A DNA stretch of 64,000 nucleotides from Hymenobacter sp. H14-R3 (GCF_030063445.1 NZ_JASITD010000010.1:62001-126000); one strand, 5' to 3'. Counted from the first letter of the stretch, positions 35,488 to 44,775 are shown. Translations and numbers: made by a program. The notes: generated from the sequence alone by a model not told the origin.

Positions 35488-38400
35488 CTAGAAGCCGATG
35501 TTGACGCCAGCCAGAAACACGCGGGCCTGCGGGTAGATGCCCCGGTCCACGCCAAAGCTTTGGCCGTTGTTGCCCAGCTCGGGGTCGAAGCCCGTGTACT
35601 TGGTGGCCGTCAGCAGGTTTTGGGCGCTCACGTACACGCGCAAGCGCTGCGGGTTCAAGATACCCAGCACCGACTTGGGGAAGGTGTAGCCCAGCGTTAC
35701 TAGCTTCACGCGCAGGTAAGACCCATTCTCCAGGTAGTGGCTTGAGGGCCGGATGTTCTGGTTGGGGTCGTTGAACACGGCGCGCGGCACGTAGTTGCTG
35801 GTGCCCTCCCCGGTCCAGCGAGCCAGGGCAATGGTGCCGGCGTTAGTAGCGGCGGCCAGGCCACCTTCCTGGTAGTAGCGGTTCAGGTTATACACATCGT
35901 TGCCCTGCGAGCCCTGCAGGAAAACGTTCAGGTCGAAGCCCTTGTAGCCAAACGTGTTGTTCAGGCCATAGGTGAATTTCGGATTCGGGTTACCGATAAA
36001 CGTGCGGTCGGCGTCGTTGACAACGCCATCGCCGTTCAGGTCCTTGAACTTGATATCACCCGGAGCCGTGCCCGAGCTTTGGTAGAAGCCGGTTGGCGAC
36101 TTGTCGTTCAGCGCCGCCAGCTCGGCCGGGGTCTGAAACAAGCCATCGGCCACGTAGCCGTAGAACTCGCCCAGCGGCTGCCCCACGTCGTAGCGCGTAA
36201 TGTTGGAGCCCCCCCGGATGCCCTGCCCGTTGAAGGGCTGGCCGCCGCCCAGCGACAAAATCTGGCTGCGGTAGGCCGACACGTTGAGGGTGGTCGACCA
36301 GGTGAAGCCGTTGTCGTCGCTGCTGAAGTTGTTGGAAGTGACGTTGATATCAATACCCCGGTTGCGCGACGAAGCCGCGTTGGTGGGTATTGCCTCGCTG
36401 GTGCCCGACACGTAGCTGGGTTGCTTCGAGAGTAGCAGGTTGGGCGAGGTGCGGGTGTAAATATCCACCGAGGCCGTTATCCGGTTCTTCAAAAAGCCCA
36501 CGTCCACGCCCACGTTGTACTGCTCGTTGTTTTCCCAGCGCAGGTTGGTGTTTTGCAAGCGGGTGGGCACGCCCCCGGTATTCAGGGTTTGGGCGCCGGG
36601 CCCAAAGATGTAGCCCGTGCCCTGGCCACCCGTGCCAATGGGGTTGGAGTTGATGAGCGAAGCGTAGCCGAACGTGCCCGCATTCAAGGGGTTACCCACC
36701 TTGCCGTAGCCGGCCCGCAGCTTCAGGTTGCTGATGGTGGCGTTGTCCTTGAGGAAATCTTCCTCCGAGATGCGCCAGCCCGCCGATACGCCCGGAAACA
36801 CCCCAAACTTGTTGTCGTAGCTGAAGGCCGACGAGCCATCGTAGCGCACAATGGCCGAAAACAGGTACTTGCCAGCATACTCGTAGTTGAGGCGGCCAAA
36901 GTAGCTGGCCAGGCGGCTCTGCCCGTTGCCGCCGTTGTTGTTAATCTGGGAGTTAACCGGGCCGCGGTCCAGAATCGACAGCGTGTTGGTAGCGTAGCCC
37001 GTGCGGCTGCCGCCCAGGTAGAAGTAGTCGAACTGCTGCGCCGACTGGCCCAGCAGGAACGTTACCGCGTGCTTTTCGGCAAATACATTGCTGTAAGTGG
37101 CCGTGTTCTCAATCAGGTAGCTGGGGTTGTAGTTCGAGTTGCTGCTGGCCGAAGCCCCCTGGGGCTGGTATTTCGACGAGCCCGGGATGGAGGGGTAAAA
37201 CTGGTCATTCTGGTTGAACTGCAGGTCGGCCCCGATGTTGGTGCGCAGGCGCAGGTGCTTCACGGGCTCCAGCTCCACGTAGAAGGTAGTGGTCACGCGG
37301 TTGCGGTTGTTGCGGTTGCGCGGGCGCAGGGCCGCCGTCACCGGGTTTTCCTCACCAAAGTTGTCATTTGGCAGGCTGCCAAACTCGTAAAAGCTGCCGT
37401 CGGGGTTGTAGGCCGGCCGGAACGGCGGGGCCTGCAAGGCCAGCTGAATAGGCCCGCTAATCTCGTTGTTTTCGTTGGCTAGCGGCCGCTCCTCCTGGTG
37501 GCTAAGCGAAAGGTTATTGCCGACTTTGAGAATCTTGGTGAGCTGAATTTCGCCGTTAGTACGTAGCGTAAAGCGCTGAAAATCAGAGCCTATAATAGTG
37601 CCATTTTGCTGAAAATACCCGGCGCTAATGGCGTAGCGGGCCTTTTCGCTGCCCCCGTTGGCCCCCACCGAATAGTTCTGGATGCGGGCGGGCCGAAAAA
37701 GCTCATCTATCCAATTGGTAGTGGGCAGAGCCGCTATTTTATCCGGCGTATCAAACAGTGGGTTAAGCGCCCGCGTGTCGTTCGGAAACTGCGCGTTGTA
37801 GTTGTTGCGGGCCTCGTTGTTAAGCTCCGCATATTGCTGCGAGTTGAGCAAAGTGGGCTTGCGCCACACGTTTTGCACGCCCGCATACACGTCAATGTTG
37901 ATGTTGGATGTGCCAGCCTTGCCGTGCTTGGTCGTGATAAGCACCACGCCATTGGCAGCCCGCACGCCGTAGATGGCGGTGGCCGAAGCGTCTTTCAGCA
38001 CGTCAATCGTCTCAATATCATTGGGGTTGATATTGTTGATTTCGGTGCCCGTGGGGTTGCCGTTGCCATCCGTAGCTGCGGGCAGCGGAAAGCCATCCAC
38101 CACGTAGAGCGGCGAGTTGTTGCCGGCCGAGGTAATGCCCCGCACCCGAATAGACGTGCCGCCCTGCCCGCCCGGCGAGCCCGAGTTGGACACCACCTGC
38201 ACGCCCGCCGCGCGGCCCTGAATGGCCTGCGCCGGGTCGGCCACCGGCTGCGACGAAATCTCGCGGCCCGACACCGAAGCCACGGCCCCCGTCACGCTCT
38301 GGCGCTCCTGGGTGCCGTAGCCCACTACCACTACCTCACTCAGGGCCTGCTGGTCCTCCTTCAGCGCCACGGCCAGGCTGCTCGTGGGGCCGGTTACCGG

Positions 38401-38952
38401 TACTTCCTGCCTGGCGTAGCCCACATTGCTGAATACCAACGTGCTACCTTCTGGCACGTCGAGGGTAAAGCGCCCGTCGGCGTCGGTATTCGTGCCAATG
38501 GTCGTGCCTTTCACCACCACCGTCACGCCCGGCAAACCCTCGCCGTTGGGCTGCGTCACGCGGCCCGATACGGGCACATTCGCCGCTGGCTTGGCCTGGC
38601 TGAGGATAACGCGGTTGTTGCGCACCTCGTACGCAATTTTGCGCGGGGCCAGCAGCTCGTCCAGTACCTGCGTCAAGGGCTTGTCGGCTATCTTGAGCGA
38701 TACCCGCCGGCTGGCTCCAATGAGCTTGGGGCTGTACACAAACTTGATATGAAGCTGGCTGGCCAGCTGGTCCAGTACCGATTCAATTGTCTGTGATTCA
38801 ATCTTTACCGTAACCTTGCGGTCTAGTACAATCTGGGCCCTGGCCGAGCCGTTCGCCGCCAGGCTCACCAAGGGCGACGCCAGGCAGAGATGTAGCGCGA
38901 GCACACTGGCTGGGCGCCAGAGGCCTCGCTGAGGAGGTACGCCGTTTTTCAT
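35488..38952 (-). CDS. SusC/RagA-family TonB-dependent transporter with STN signalling domain
   Basis: 1154 residues from the ATG at 38952 (16 more if the ATG at 39000 is used). Order: signal peptide, STN domain (TIESVLDQLASQLHIKFVYS to VILSQ), carboxypeptidase-D regulatory-like domain (VSGRVTQPNGEGLPGVTVVV to FSNVGYARQ), SusC-specific GYGTQ box, plug with VRVRGI-type motif, and a 22-strand barrel ending in AGVNIGF. It imports glycans using TonB energy. The STN domain is the part that passes a substrate signal to the FecR-like anti-sigma factor, encoded just upstream with its sigma factor. Confidence 0.95.
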   Translation of the reverse strand: MKNGVPPQRGLWRPASVLALHLCLASPLVSLAANGSARAQIVLDRKVTVKIESQTIESVLDQLASQLHIKFVYSPKLIGASRRVSLKIADKPLTQVLDELLAPRKIAYEVRNNRVILSQAKPAANVPVSGRVTQPNGEGLPGVTVVVKGTTIGTNTDADGRFTLDVPEGSTLVFSNVGYARQEVPVTGPTSSLAVALKEDQQALSEVVVVGYGTQERQSVTGAVASVSGREISSQPVADPAQAIQGRAAGVQVVSNSGSPGGQGGTSIRVRGITSAGNNSPLYVVDGFPLPAATDGNGNPTGTEINNINPNDIETIDVLKDASATAIYGVRAANGVVLITTKHGKAGTSNINIDVYAGVQNVWRKPTLLNSQQYAELNNEARNNYNAQFPNDTRALNPLFDTPDKIAALPTTNWIDELFRPARIQNYSVGANGGSEKARYAISAGYFQQNGTIIGSDFQRFTLRTNGEIQLTKILKVGNNLSLSHQEERPLANENNEISGPIQLALQAPPFRPAYNPDGSFYEFGSLPNDNFGEENPVTAALRPRNRNNRNRVTTTFYVELEPVKHLRLRTNIGADLQFNQNDQFYPSIPGSSKYQPQGASASSNSNYNPSYLIENTATYSNVFAEKHAVTFLLGQSAQQFDYFYLGGSRTGYATNTLSILDRGPVNSQINNNGGNGQSRLASYFGRLNYEYAGKYLFSAIVRYDGSSAFSYDNKFGVFPGVSAGWRISEEDFLKDNATISNLKLRAGYGKVGNPLNAGTFGYASLINSNPIGTGGQGTGYIFGPGAQTLNTGGVPTRLQNTNLRWENNEQYNVGVDVGFLKNRITASVDIYTRTSPNLLLSKQPSYVSGTSEAIPTNAASSRNRGIDINVTSNNFSSDDNGFTWSTTLNVSAYRSQILSLGGGQPFNGQGIRGGSNITRYDVGQPLGEFYGYVADGLFQTPAELAALNDKSPTGFYQSSGTAPGDIKFKDLNGDGVVNDADRTFIGNPNPKFTYGLNNTFGYKGFDLNVFLQGSQGNDVYNLNRYYQEGGLAAATNAGTIALARWTGEGTSNYVPRAVFNDPNQNIRPSSHYLENGSYLRVKLVTLGYTFPKSVLGILNPQRLRVYVSAQNLLTATKYTGFDPELGNNGQSFGVDRGIYPQARVFLAGVNIGF

Positions 38953-39108
38953 ACGCCGAAGTTGTTTTAGGGTGGGGAATGGAAAAGAATACAAAGTCAT
39001 CTGACTGAAAAACGGCCTGATAGATTAAGTAGCGGGCCGCCGCGGTATCAGGCGGCGGCTGAAGTAGAGCGTAGTGCGCAAGTGAGTAGCGCCGGGTTGG
39101 GCTAGTTC

Positions 39109-40143
39109 CTAGCCAGGGGCATTACACCCAGGGCTTTCGAACATAATCTGGGCATTGTTTGCCTTTTTATAGCTGCCATCCAACGCTTTGCATAAAGCAT
39201 CGAGCTGTTCGAAAAGGGGTTCCTTATCAAAGTCTATCGTGATGGTGCATTCCCGCAGCTTCGCGGGGTCATACACGATATTGACGCCGTATGCTTTTTC
39301 CAAAGCGGCCAGTACCTCGGCCACCGGCCGGTTTTTGAAGGTCAGCGTCTGGGGGGCCAGTAACACCGGCTGCTCCACCAGCATTTTAGTAAGCGCCTTA
39401 TTAGCAGATGAATACATGGCCTGCTGGTTGGGCAGCAGCAGTACGCTGTGCGCCGCCGGCTGGGCGGGCGTGGCCGTTAGCACGGCCCCCGTGCGAGGCT
39501 GCACGGCCACCCGGCCCTCCCGTACTGCTACCTTGGCCTCCGTGCCAGCGTAGGCAGTTACCAGGAAGGTGGTACCCAGCACGGTAGTTACCAGCTTATC
39601 GGTAAAAACCAGAAAGGGCCGGGCGGGGTTTTTGGCTACTTTGAAGCAGGCTTTGCCTTGCAGGTATACCTCGCGCCGGGCCCCCAGCAGGCCATCTTCG
39701 TAGCGCAGAGTGCTGCCCGGGTACAGCGTTACGAAGCTGCCATCGGCCAGGGCCAGTTGCTGCGCGGGCTGGTTGATATTGGTGCGCTGCACCCAGTGCG
39801 CCGTTTGGGTAGTTGGCTGGTGCCGGGGTAGCCACCAACCCACGCCCAGCCCCAGCAGGGCCACGGCGGCCCAGCGCAACACGGGCCGCTGCCAAAGCGC
39901 AGGGGGCCGCATAAGCAGCTGCACCGGTGGGATAGGCATTGCCGCAGCCGGGTCTTGGGTAAGCTGCTCAATGCGCTGCCACATAGCCGCCCGCACCTGC
40001 TCTTGCAGTTCGGGCTGCAAGAGTAGGTTTTCATCCTGCCCCAGCTGACGGCTCCACTGCTCCACCAGCCGCTGCTCACTGGCCGGGCTGCGGCCGCTGA
40101 GGTAGCGTTGGAGCAAATCGTCGAATTCAGCTTGGGATATCAT
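39109..40143 (-). CDS. FecR-family anti-sigma factor
   Basis: 344 residues. The cytoplasmic N-terminus (ISQAEFDDLLQRYLSGRSPASEQRLVEQW) binds the sigma factor, one membrane helix follows (AVALLGLGVGWWL), then the periplasmic FecR domain (QQLALADGSFVTLYPGSTLRYE, GKACFKVAKNPARPFLVFT, VLGTTFLVTAY) and a C-terminal DUF4974/STN-like part (TLTFKNRPVAEVLAALEKAYGVNIVYD). It should hold the ECF sigma factor inactive until the SusC STN domain reports substrate. It lies between sigma gene and susC, all on the minus strand. Confidence 0.93.
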   Translation of the reverse strand: MISQAEFDDLLQRYLSGRSPASEQRLVEQWSRQLGQDENLLLQPELQEQVRAAMWQRIEQLTQDPAAAMPIPPVQLLMRPPALWQRPVLRWAAVALLGLGVGWWLPRHQPTTQTAHWVQRTNINQPAQQLALADGSFVTLYPGSTLRYEDGLLGARREVYLQGKACFKVAKNPARPFLVFTDKLVTTVLGTTFLVTAYAGTEAKVAVREGRVAVQPRTGAVLTATPAQPAAHSVLLLPNQQAMYSSANKALTKMLVEQPVLLAPQTLTFKNRPVAEVLAALEKAYGVNIVYDPAKLRECTITIDFDKEPLFEQLDALCKALDGSYKKANNAQIMFESPGCNAPG

Positions 40144-40315
40144 GGCAGTAGCGGGCTTCTACCAAGGAAGACGCGCAACTACTCCTGACCCCTAACGTAA
40201 GAAAAACATTTTTTTTGCTCCTGCTCCGGCGTGCTGCCTGAGTTCCCAGGCACCACAATCCTTTGTGATTGCAAAATTCTGTAAACCAATCGATTATGCA
40301 AGAATGAATTCTTTG

Positions 40316-40909
40316 CTAGCTAAACAGAAAAAACAGCCCTATCAGCACAAAATCCCGCAAATAACCCCGGAGCAGACGGCGTGATTTTGTAAGGTGGTAC
40401 TCCACCGCCTTAGCCGAAAGGTTGAGCTGATGCGAAATATCCTGCACAGAAAAGTGCTCCAATCGGTTGAGCCGGAATATTTCCCGCGATTGCTCGGGTA
40501 GGCACAGCAGCGCCCGGGCAAAGGCTTCGGATAGGTCGGCCGCCGCTAAGGCTTGCTCTGTTTCCTGAGTCATTTCCTGCTGGTGCCAGCGGCAGTAGTC
40601 GGCATAGGCGGTACGCACCTGCTGCGCCCGCAAGTGCCCAATAATGCGGTGGTTGATAGCGCCTATCAAGTAAGACTCCAACTGCTCAATGTGGTGCTCG
40701 GCTCGCTTGTGCCACAGCGCGGCAAATAGGTCCTGCACCAGCTCCTCGGCCGTTTCCCGTGATTTGAGCTTGCGGTAGGCCAGCCCAAACAGGCGCTGCC
40801 AATACCGCTCATATACCTCCGCAAAGGCCGCCCGGTCGTCCTGGCCCAGCGCCTGAAGCAACGCCTCGTCGTCCCAGGCTGCGCGTGCTCGTTGCGAGGA
40901 AGTGTTCAC
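40316..40909 (-). CDS. ECF RNA polymerase sigma factor, FecI-like
   Basis: 197 residues. Region 2 shows ALGQDDRAAFAEVYERYWQRLFGLAYRKL and ETAEELVQDLFAALWHKR; region 4 shows LPEQSREIFRLNRLEHFSVQDISHQLNLSAKAVEYHLTKSRRLLR. This is the Bacteroidota sigma-70 type that works with FecR-like anti-sigma factors and SusC transporters carrying an STN domain. It likely switches on the downstream susCD and GH3 genes. A 172-base gap to fecR is AT-rich and may hold a regulated promoter; no consensus could be assigned. Confidence 0.94.
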   Translation of the reverse strand: MNTSSQRARAAWDDEALLQALGQDDRAAFAEVYERYWQRLFGLAYRKLKSRETAEELVQDLFAALWHKRAEHHIEQLESYLIGAINHRIIGHLRAQQVRTAYADYCRWHQQEMTQETEQALAAADLSEAFARALLCLPEQSREIFRLNRLEHFSVQDISHQLNLSAKAVEYHLTKSRRLLRGYLRDFVLIGLFFLFS

Positions 40910-41113
40910 AAGCCAATAAAAGATGGGTTAGAGAAAGCACTAAGGCAGGAATATGGTAAATGTACTGAATGTTAATGGTAAATTGCTCTTTCAGCAAATA
41001 CTTGTCAGCCAACTAAATAAATTTTTGTAGAAATAGCTATGCTAGTACTTACGCATGTACGGTCAGCCGGGCGGCCTTGGTGTAAAGGCGGCTACGTGTC
41101 AGTATTTGGATAT

Positions 41114-41153
41114 AAAAAAAGAGCGGTAACTACCTTGGCAGCTACCGCTCTTC
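41114..41153 (-). terminator. Intrinsic terminator of the complex I operon after nuoJ
   Basis: Stem GAGCGGTA / TACCGCTC (41121-41150, with further imperfect pairing inside); on the minus strand it is followed by T7. It lies 18 bases after the nuoJ stop, showing that this nuo operon ends at nuoJ. Confidence 0.85.
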
Positions 41154-41168
41154 AACAAAAGGAATATG

Positions 41169-41675
41169 CTAGAAATTGCGCTCGCCTGTCTCACGCTTGC
41201 CCAGCATTACCGAGCCTACCATAGCAGCCAGCAGCAGGATGGAAGCCAACTCAAATGGCAGCGAATACTGCTTGAACAACACCATGCCCAGCCGGTTAAC
41301 CATACCCACCTGCGAGTCAAACGTAGCTGCGTCGTAGCCAGTGGGCTGTACATTGTGCAGAGCCGCCACCATTATCAGCAGCAGCGAGCCCCCGGCGATA
41401 GTAGCCGCCACCTTCGCCAGCATAGGCTTGTGCGGCTCCGTATCCTGGTTGAGGTTCAGGAACATAATCACGAACAGGAACAGCACCATAATAGCCCCCG
41501 CGTACACGATGATATTCACGGCGGCCAAAAACTGCGCGTTAAGCATCAGGTAGTGAGCAGATAGCGTGAAAAACGTGAGAATGAGGAACAGCACGCTGTG
41601 CACCGGGTTTTTGGCTAGCACCACGCCCAAGGCACTCAGTAAGGCTACGAACGCAAGGAAAAGAAAGAGGGACAT
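41169..41675 (-). CDS. nuoJ: NADH-quinone oxidoreductase subunit J
   Basis: 168 residues with five membrane helices. FLAFVALLSALGVVLAKNPVHSVLFLIL and the strongly conserved LMLNAQFLAAVNIIVYAGAIMVLFLFVIMFLNL mark NuoJ; the second carries the helix 3 region that forms part of the proton-linking E-channel. It is the last gene of the operon; nuoK, normally next, is absent and a terminator follows. It is separated from nuoI by a family A palindrome. Confidence 0.95.
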   Translation of the reverse strand: MSLFLFLAFVALLSALGVVLAKNPVHSVLFLILTFFTLSAHYLMLNAQFLAAVNIIVYAGAIMVLFLFVIMFLNLNQDTEPHKPMLAKVAATIAGGSLLLIMVAALHNVQPTGYDAATFDSQVGMVNRLGMVLFKQYSLPFELASILLLAAMVGSVMLGKRETGERNF

Positions 41676-41684
41676 ACAAGGTGT

Positions 41685-41745
41685 GGTAAGCTTTAGCTTG
41701 CCGTTCTACTTATGAGTTTTAGTAATCGGCAAGCCAAAGCTTACC
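41685..41745. repeat. GGTAAGCTT-type palindrome (family A), copy 4, between nuoI and nuoJ
   Basis: Arms 41685-41703 (GGTAAGCTTTAGCTTGCCG) and 41727-41745 (CGGCAAGCCAAAGCTTACC) around a 23-base spacer, filling nearly all of the 78-base junction. Confidence 0.8.
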
Positions 41746-41753
41746 GCCCAGCA

Positions 41754-42338
41754 CTAGGCTGGCGTTGCCTGGCCGCGTAACTTATCGGCCTGCTCAGACG
41801 TCAGTTGGATGCCGCGCTTCGAGCGATTATCCGGCGACACGGGCTCTACCAGCCGGTCTTTGCCGTAGATAAACTCATCGCGCTCGTAGCGTGGCGGGGC
41901 CATCTTATCAGCTTGCAGGTACACGGCGGCTTTGGGGCAGGCTTCTTCACACAGACCGCAAAAAATGCAGCGCAGCATGTTAATTTCGTAGCTAACGGCG
42001 TATTTCTCCTCGCGGTAGAGGTTTTGCTCACCTTTTTTGCGCTCGCCGGCCACCATGGTAATGGCCTCGGCGGGGCAGGCTACGGCGCATAGCCCGCAAG
42101 CTGTGCAGCGCTCGCGGCCCTGCTCATCGCGCTTGAGCACGTGCAGGCCCCGGAATACGGGCGAAAACGGCCGCGTTTCCTCGGGATAGCGAATAGTGAC
42201 CTGCTTTTTGGTTGCGGCCCGGTAAAAGTGCCGCATGGTAATGGTCAGGCCCTGAAAAATCGCTGGCAAATAAGCCCGCTCGGCGAGCGTCATTGGCTTT
42301 TTTTCCAGTTTCTTGGCGCGGTTACTTAGCGATTGCAT
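41754..42338 (-). CDS. nuoI: NADH-quinone oxidoreductase subunit I (2x 4Fe-4S)
   Basis: 194 residues. Two CxxCxxCxxxCP motifs, CTACGLCAVACP and CIFCGLCEEACP, bind clusters N6a and N6b on the path from the peripheral arm to quinone. The N-terminal amphipathic part (TLAERAYLPAIFQGLTITMRHF) anchors it to the membrane arm. It is longer than some NuoI at its C-terminus, with a basic extension (RSKRGIQLTSEQADKLRG). Forty bases separate it from nuoH. Confidence 0.97.
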   Translation of the reverse strand: MQSLSNRAKKLEKKPMTLAERAYLPAIFQGLTITMRHFYRAATKKQVTIRYPEETRPFSPVFRGLHVLKRDEQGRERCTACGLCAVACPAEAITMVAGERKKGEQNLYREEKYAVSYEINMLRCIFCGLCEEACPKAAVYLQADKMAPPRYERDEFIYGKDRLVEPVSPDNRSKRGIQLTSEQADKLRGQATPA

Positions 42339-42378
42339 AGGTCAGGTAGGTAGGGCAGGGGAAGGGAGCGGCCGGGGC

Positions 42379-43485
42379 CTAGCTCAGCAGCCACCACGAC
42401 TTTATTTCCGGAATAATGCCGGTGGTGATAAGGCCGCCGGTGAGCAGAATATTGAAGATAGCCAGCGGGATGAGGATAGTCCAGCCCAAGCGCATCAGTT
42501 GGTCGTAGCGGAAGCGCGGCAGCGTCCAGCGCACCCACATAAAGAAAAAGATGAACGCGAAAATCTTCGCAAACACGCTCACCACGCCCAAAATAGCCAC
42601 GATGTTCTGCGCCGCATCCAGCGACAGGCCCTGCGCCGTGTGCAACCAGCCTTGCAGCTCGTATTGGAAAGGAAAGTTGAAACCCCCGAAATAGATAACG
42701 CTCATCACGGCCGACGCCACGAACACGTTGATGTACTCAGCAAACAGGTACAAACCCATTTTCATGGAGCTGTACTCGGTGTGGTAGCCGCCCACCAGCT
42801 CGGTTTCACACTCGGGCAAGTCGAAGGGCGTGCGGTTGGTTTCGGCAAAAGCGCACACAATGAAGATAAGGAAGCCCAGCGGCTGCTTCACCACGTTCCA
42901 AAAGTGCCACTCGCCGGGTACCGACTGCTGCAACGTGATGTCACGCAGCGACAATGAGCCCGACATCATCAGCACCGCAATCAGGGCCAGGCCCATGGCT
43001 AACTCGTAGCTAATGTTCTGGGAAGCAGCGCGAATGGCACCCAGTAGCGAAAACTTGTTGTTCGAAGCCCAGCCGCCAATCATGATGCCGTATACGCCCA
43101 GTGATACGATGCCAAACACGTAGAGCATGCCCACGTTGATTTCGATGCCTTGCAAATGCACCACCGTATCCCCAAACTTGAGGAAGCTGCCAAACGGAAT
43201 AACCGCCGACGACATCAGGGCCGTAATCATCGCCAGGCAAGGCCCGAAGATGAACAGCGCCTTGTTGGCCCCGCTAGGAAAAAACTCTTCCTTGGTAAAT
43301 AGCTTCACGGCATCGGCCAGCGGCTGCGCGAGGCCCCAGGGCCCGGCGCGGTCCGGCCCCACGCGGTCTTGCAAAAAGGCGGCGATAACGCGCTCTGCAT
43401 AAGTGCAGTAAGTGGCAATCAGCAGCGAAACGCCGAAAATTACCAGAATAACGAGGCCTTGCCAGCCTAGAGTTTCGAGAGGCAT
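42379..43485 (-). CDS. nuoH: NADH-quinone oxidoreductase subunit H
   Basis: 368 residues with eight or nine membrane helices. Conserved quinone-site and E-channel sequences are visible: YAERVIAAFLQDRVGPDRAG, AVKLFTKEEFFPSGANK, FAETNRTPFDLPECETELVGGYHTEYSSM and MWVRWTLPRFRYDQLMRLGW. NuoH links the quinone site to the membrane arm. The order H-I-J follows the usual bacterial plan. A family B palindrome fills the gap to nuoG. Confidence 0.97.
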   Translation of the reverse strand: MPLETLGWQGLVILVIFGVSLLIATYCTYAERVIAAFLQDRVGPDRAGPWGLAQPLADAVKLFTKEEFFPSGANKALFIFGPCLAMITALMSSAVIPFGSFLKFGDTVVHLQGIEINVGMLYVFGIVSLGVYGIMIGGWASNNKFSLLGAIRAASQNISYELAMGLALIAVLMMSGSLSLRDITLQQSVPGEWHFWNVVKQPLGFLIFIVCAFAETNRTPFDLPECETELVGGYHTEYSSMKMGLYLFAEYINVFVASAVMSVIYFGGFNFPFQYELQGWLHTAQGLSLDAAQNIVAILGVVSVFAKIFAFIFFFMWVRWTLPRFRYDQLMRLGWTILIPLAIFNILLTGGLITTGIIPEIKSWWLLS

Positions 43486-43494
43486 AAAGAGGGT

Positions 43495-43598
43495 GTCATG
43501 CTGAGCTTGCGAAGCATCTTATCACGTTCGCGGCGCTCGAATAGTAAGTAGCTCTGACAGAGGCAGCTGTGATAAGATGCTTCCTTCGTCAGCATGAC
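43495..43598. repeat. GTCATGCTGAGCTTG-type palindrome (family B), copy 3, between nuoG and nuoH
   Basis: Arms 43495-43525 (starting GTCATGCTGAGCTTGCGAAG) and 43569-43598 (ending GTCAGCATGAC), about 85% complementary, around a 43-base spacer. It takes up most of the 128-base junction inside the operon. Confidence 0.8.
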
Positions 43599-43613
43599 AA
43601 AAATCGTGATTGC

Positions 43614-44639
43614 TTAAAAAGTCGTGCCGCTCAGGCCGCCTAGCTTCAGGGGCGGGTTCTGCTCTAGCTCGCGCACCGTGCTCTCGGGTAAGTCGGCGAT
43701 GACCTGGGGGTTAATTACTGGCAGCTCGTAGTGGTTGGCCGAAATAACCGAAGAGCGGTTGATGTGCGCCGGGCCTTCAATCACCCAGTCAGCCGTTTCC
43801 TTTTTCTCGAAGCGGCACTCGTTGCAAATCCACTCTTTCACCTCGCCGTACTCGTCCTTTCGGGCAGTCACGCGCAGCACGTCCTTGCCTTTGTACCAAA
43901 GGGTTACGTGGCCCGCGCATTTCTCGTGGCCGCATTCGCGGTGGGCATTTACCGGCTTGGTAAACCACACGCGCTGCTTGAAGCGGAAGGTTTTGTCGGT
44001 GAGCGCGCCCACGGGGCACACGTCAATCACGTTGCCGCTGAAGTCGTTGGAAATCGTATTCTCGATATACGTGCCGATTTCGGAGGCGTCGCCGCGGCCC
44101 AGCACGCCGTGCACGCGGGCCTCGGTGAGCTGGTCGGCGGTATACACGCAACGGTAGCACAAGATGCACCGCGTCATGTGCAGCTGAATGTAGGGGCCGA
44201 TGTCGATTTTCTCGAAAGTGCGGCGCTCCTCTTCGTAGCGCGTGGTGCTCACGCCATGCTCAAACGCGAAGTTCTGCAGGTCACACTCGCCGGCCTGGTC
44301 GCACACCGGGCAGTCGAGCGGATGGTTGATGAGCAGCATCTCCACAATGCCCTTGCGCACATCGAGCACCTGCTGGCTGGTCGTGTTTTCGACTACCATG
44401 CCATCCTGCACCGGCGTAATGCACGAGGCCACCAGCTTGGGCATGGGGCGCGGGTCCTTAGATGAGCCGGCCGCTACGCGCACCAGGCAGGCGCGGCACT
44501 TGCCGCCACTGCCTTTTAGAGGCGTGTAGTAGCACATGGCGGGCGGCACTACGCCGCCCCCAATTTTGCGGGCTGCATTAAGGATGGTGGTACCGTCTGG
44601 CACTTCTACCTCAATTCCGTCGAAAGTTATCTTAGCCAT
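43614..44639 (-). CDS. nuoG: NADH-quinone oxidoreductase subunit G, short Bacteroidota form
   Basis: 341 residues holding only the iron-sulfur N-terminal part of NuoG. Seen in order: 2Fe-2S ferredoxin domain (CYYTPLKGSGGKCRACLVRV, later C), the His-Cys 4Fe-4S site (HPLDCPVCDQAGECDLQ), a CILCYRC...CPVGAL cluster, then CGHEKCAGH and an ICNECRF motif. The molybdopterin-oxidoreductase-like domain of the usual 700-900-residue NuoG is reduced to a short stub. The C-terminal 40 residues (INPQVIADLPEST to SGLSGTTF) are intact in frame, so this looks like a natural short form, not a frameshift. Confidence 0.93.
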   Translation of the reverse strand: MAKITFDGIEVEVPDGTTILNAARKIGGGVVPPAMCYYTPLKGSGGKCRACLVRVAAGSSKDPRPMPKLVASCITPVQDGMVVENTTSQQVLDVRKGIVEMLLINHPLDCPVCDQAGECDLQNFAFEHGVSTTRYEEERRTFEKIDIGPYIQLHMTRCILCYRCVYTADQLTEARVHGVLGRGDASEIGTYIENTISNDFSGNVIDVCPVGALTDKTFRFKQRVWFTKPVNAHRECGHEKCAGHVTLWYKGKDVLRVTARKDEYGEVKEWICNECRFEKKETADWVIEGPAHINRSSVISANHYELPVINPQVIADLPESTVRELEQNPPLKLGGLSGTTF

Positions 44640-44667
44640 TAGAATATATACGGCTTATGAATACGTT

Positions 44668-44770
44668 TGTCATCCTGAGCTTGCGAAGGACCTTATCACG
44701 CGCGCATCGTTGGATTGATTTAATCTGAGAGGCGCAGCCGTGATAAGATGCTTCGTTCCTCAGCATGACA
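44668..44770. repeat. GTCATCCTGAGCTTG-type palindrome (family B), copy 4, between nuoF and nuoG
   Basis: Arms 44668-44700 and 44739-44770 (ending CAGCATGACA) with several mismatches, around a 38-base spacer. It nearly fills the 136-base junction and ends five bases before the nuoF stop codon. Confidence 0.75.
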
Positions 44771-44775
44771 GTTAC

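Noticed and set aside
43614..44639. nuoG as a frameshifted gene
   Set aside because: The frame ends cleanly with a coherent C-terminus and a stop before a repeat, with no continuation of NuoG in other frames downstream, where nuoH begins after 128 bases.
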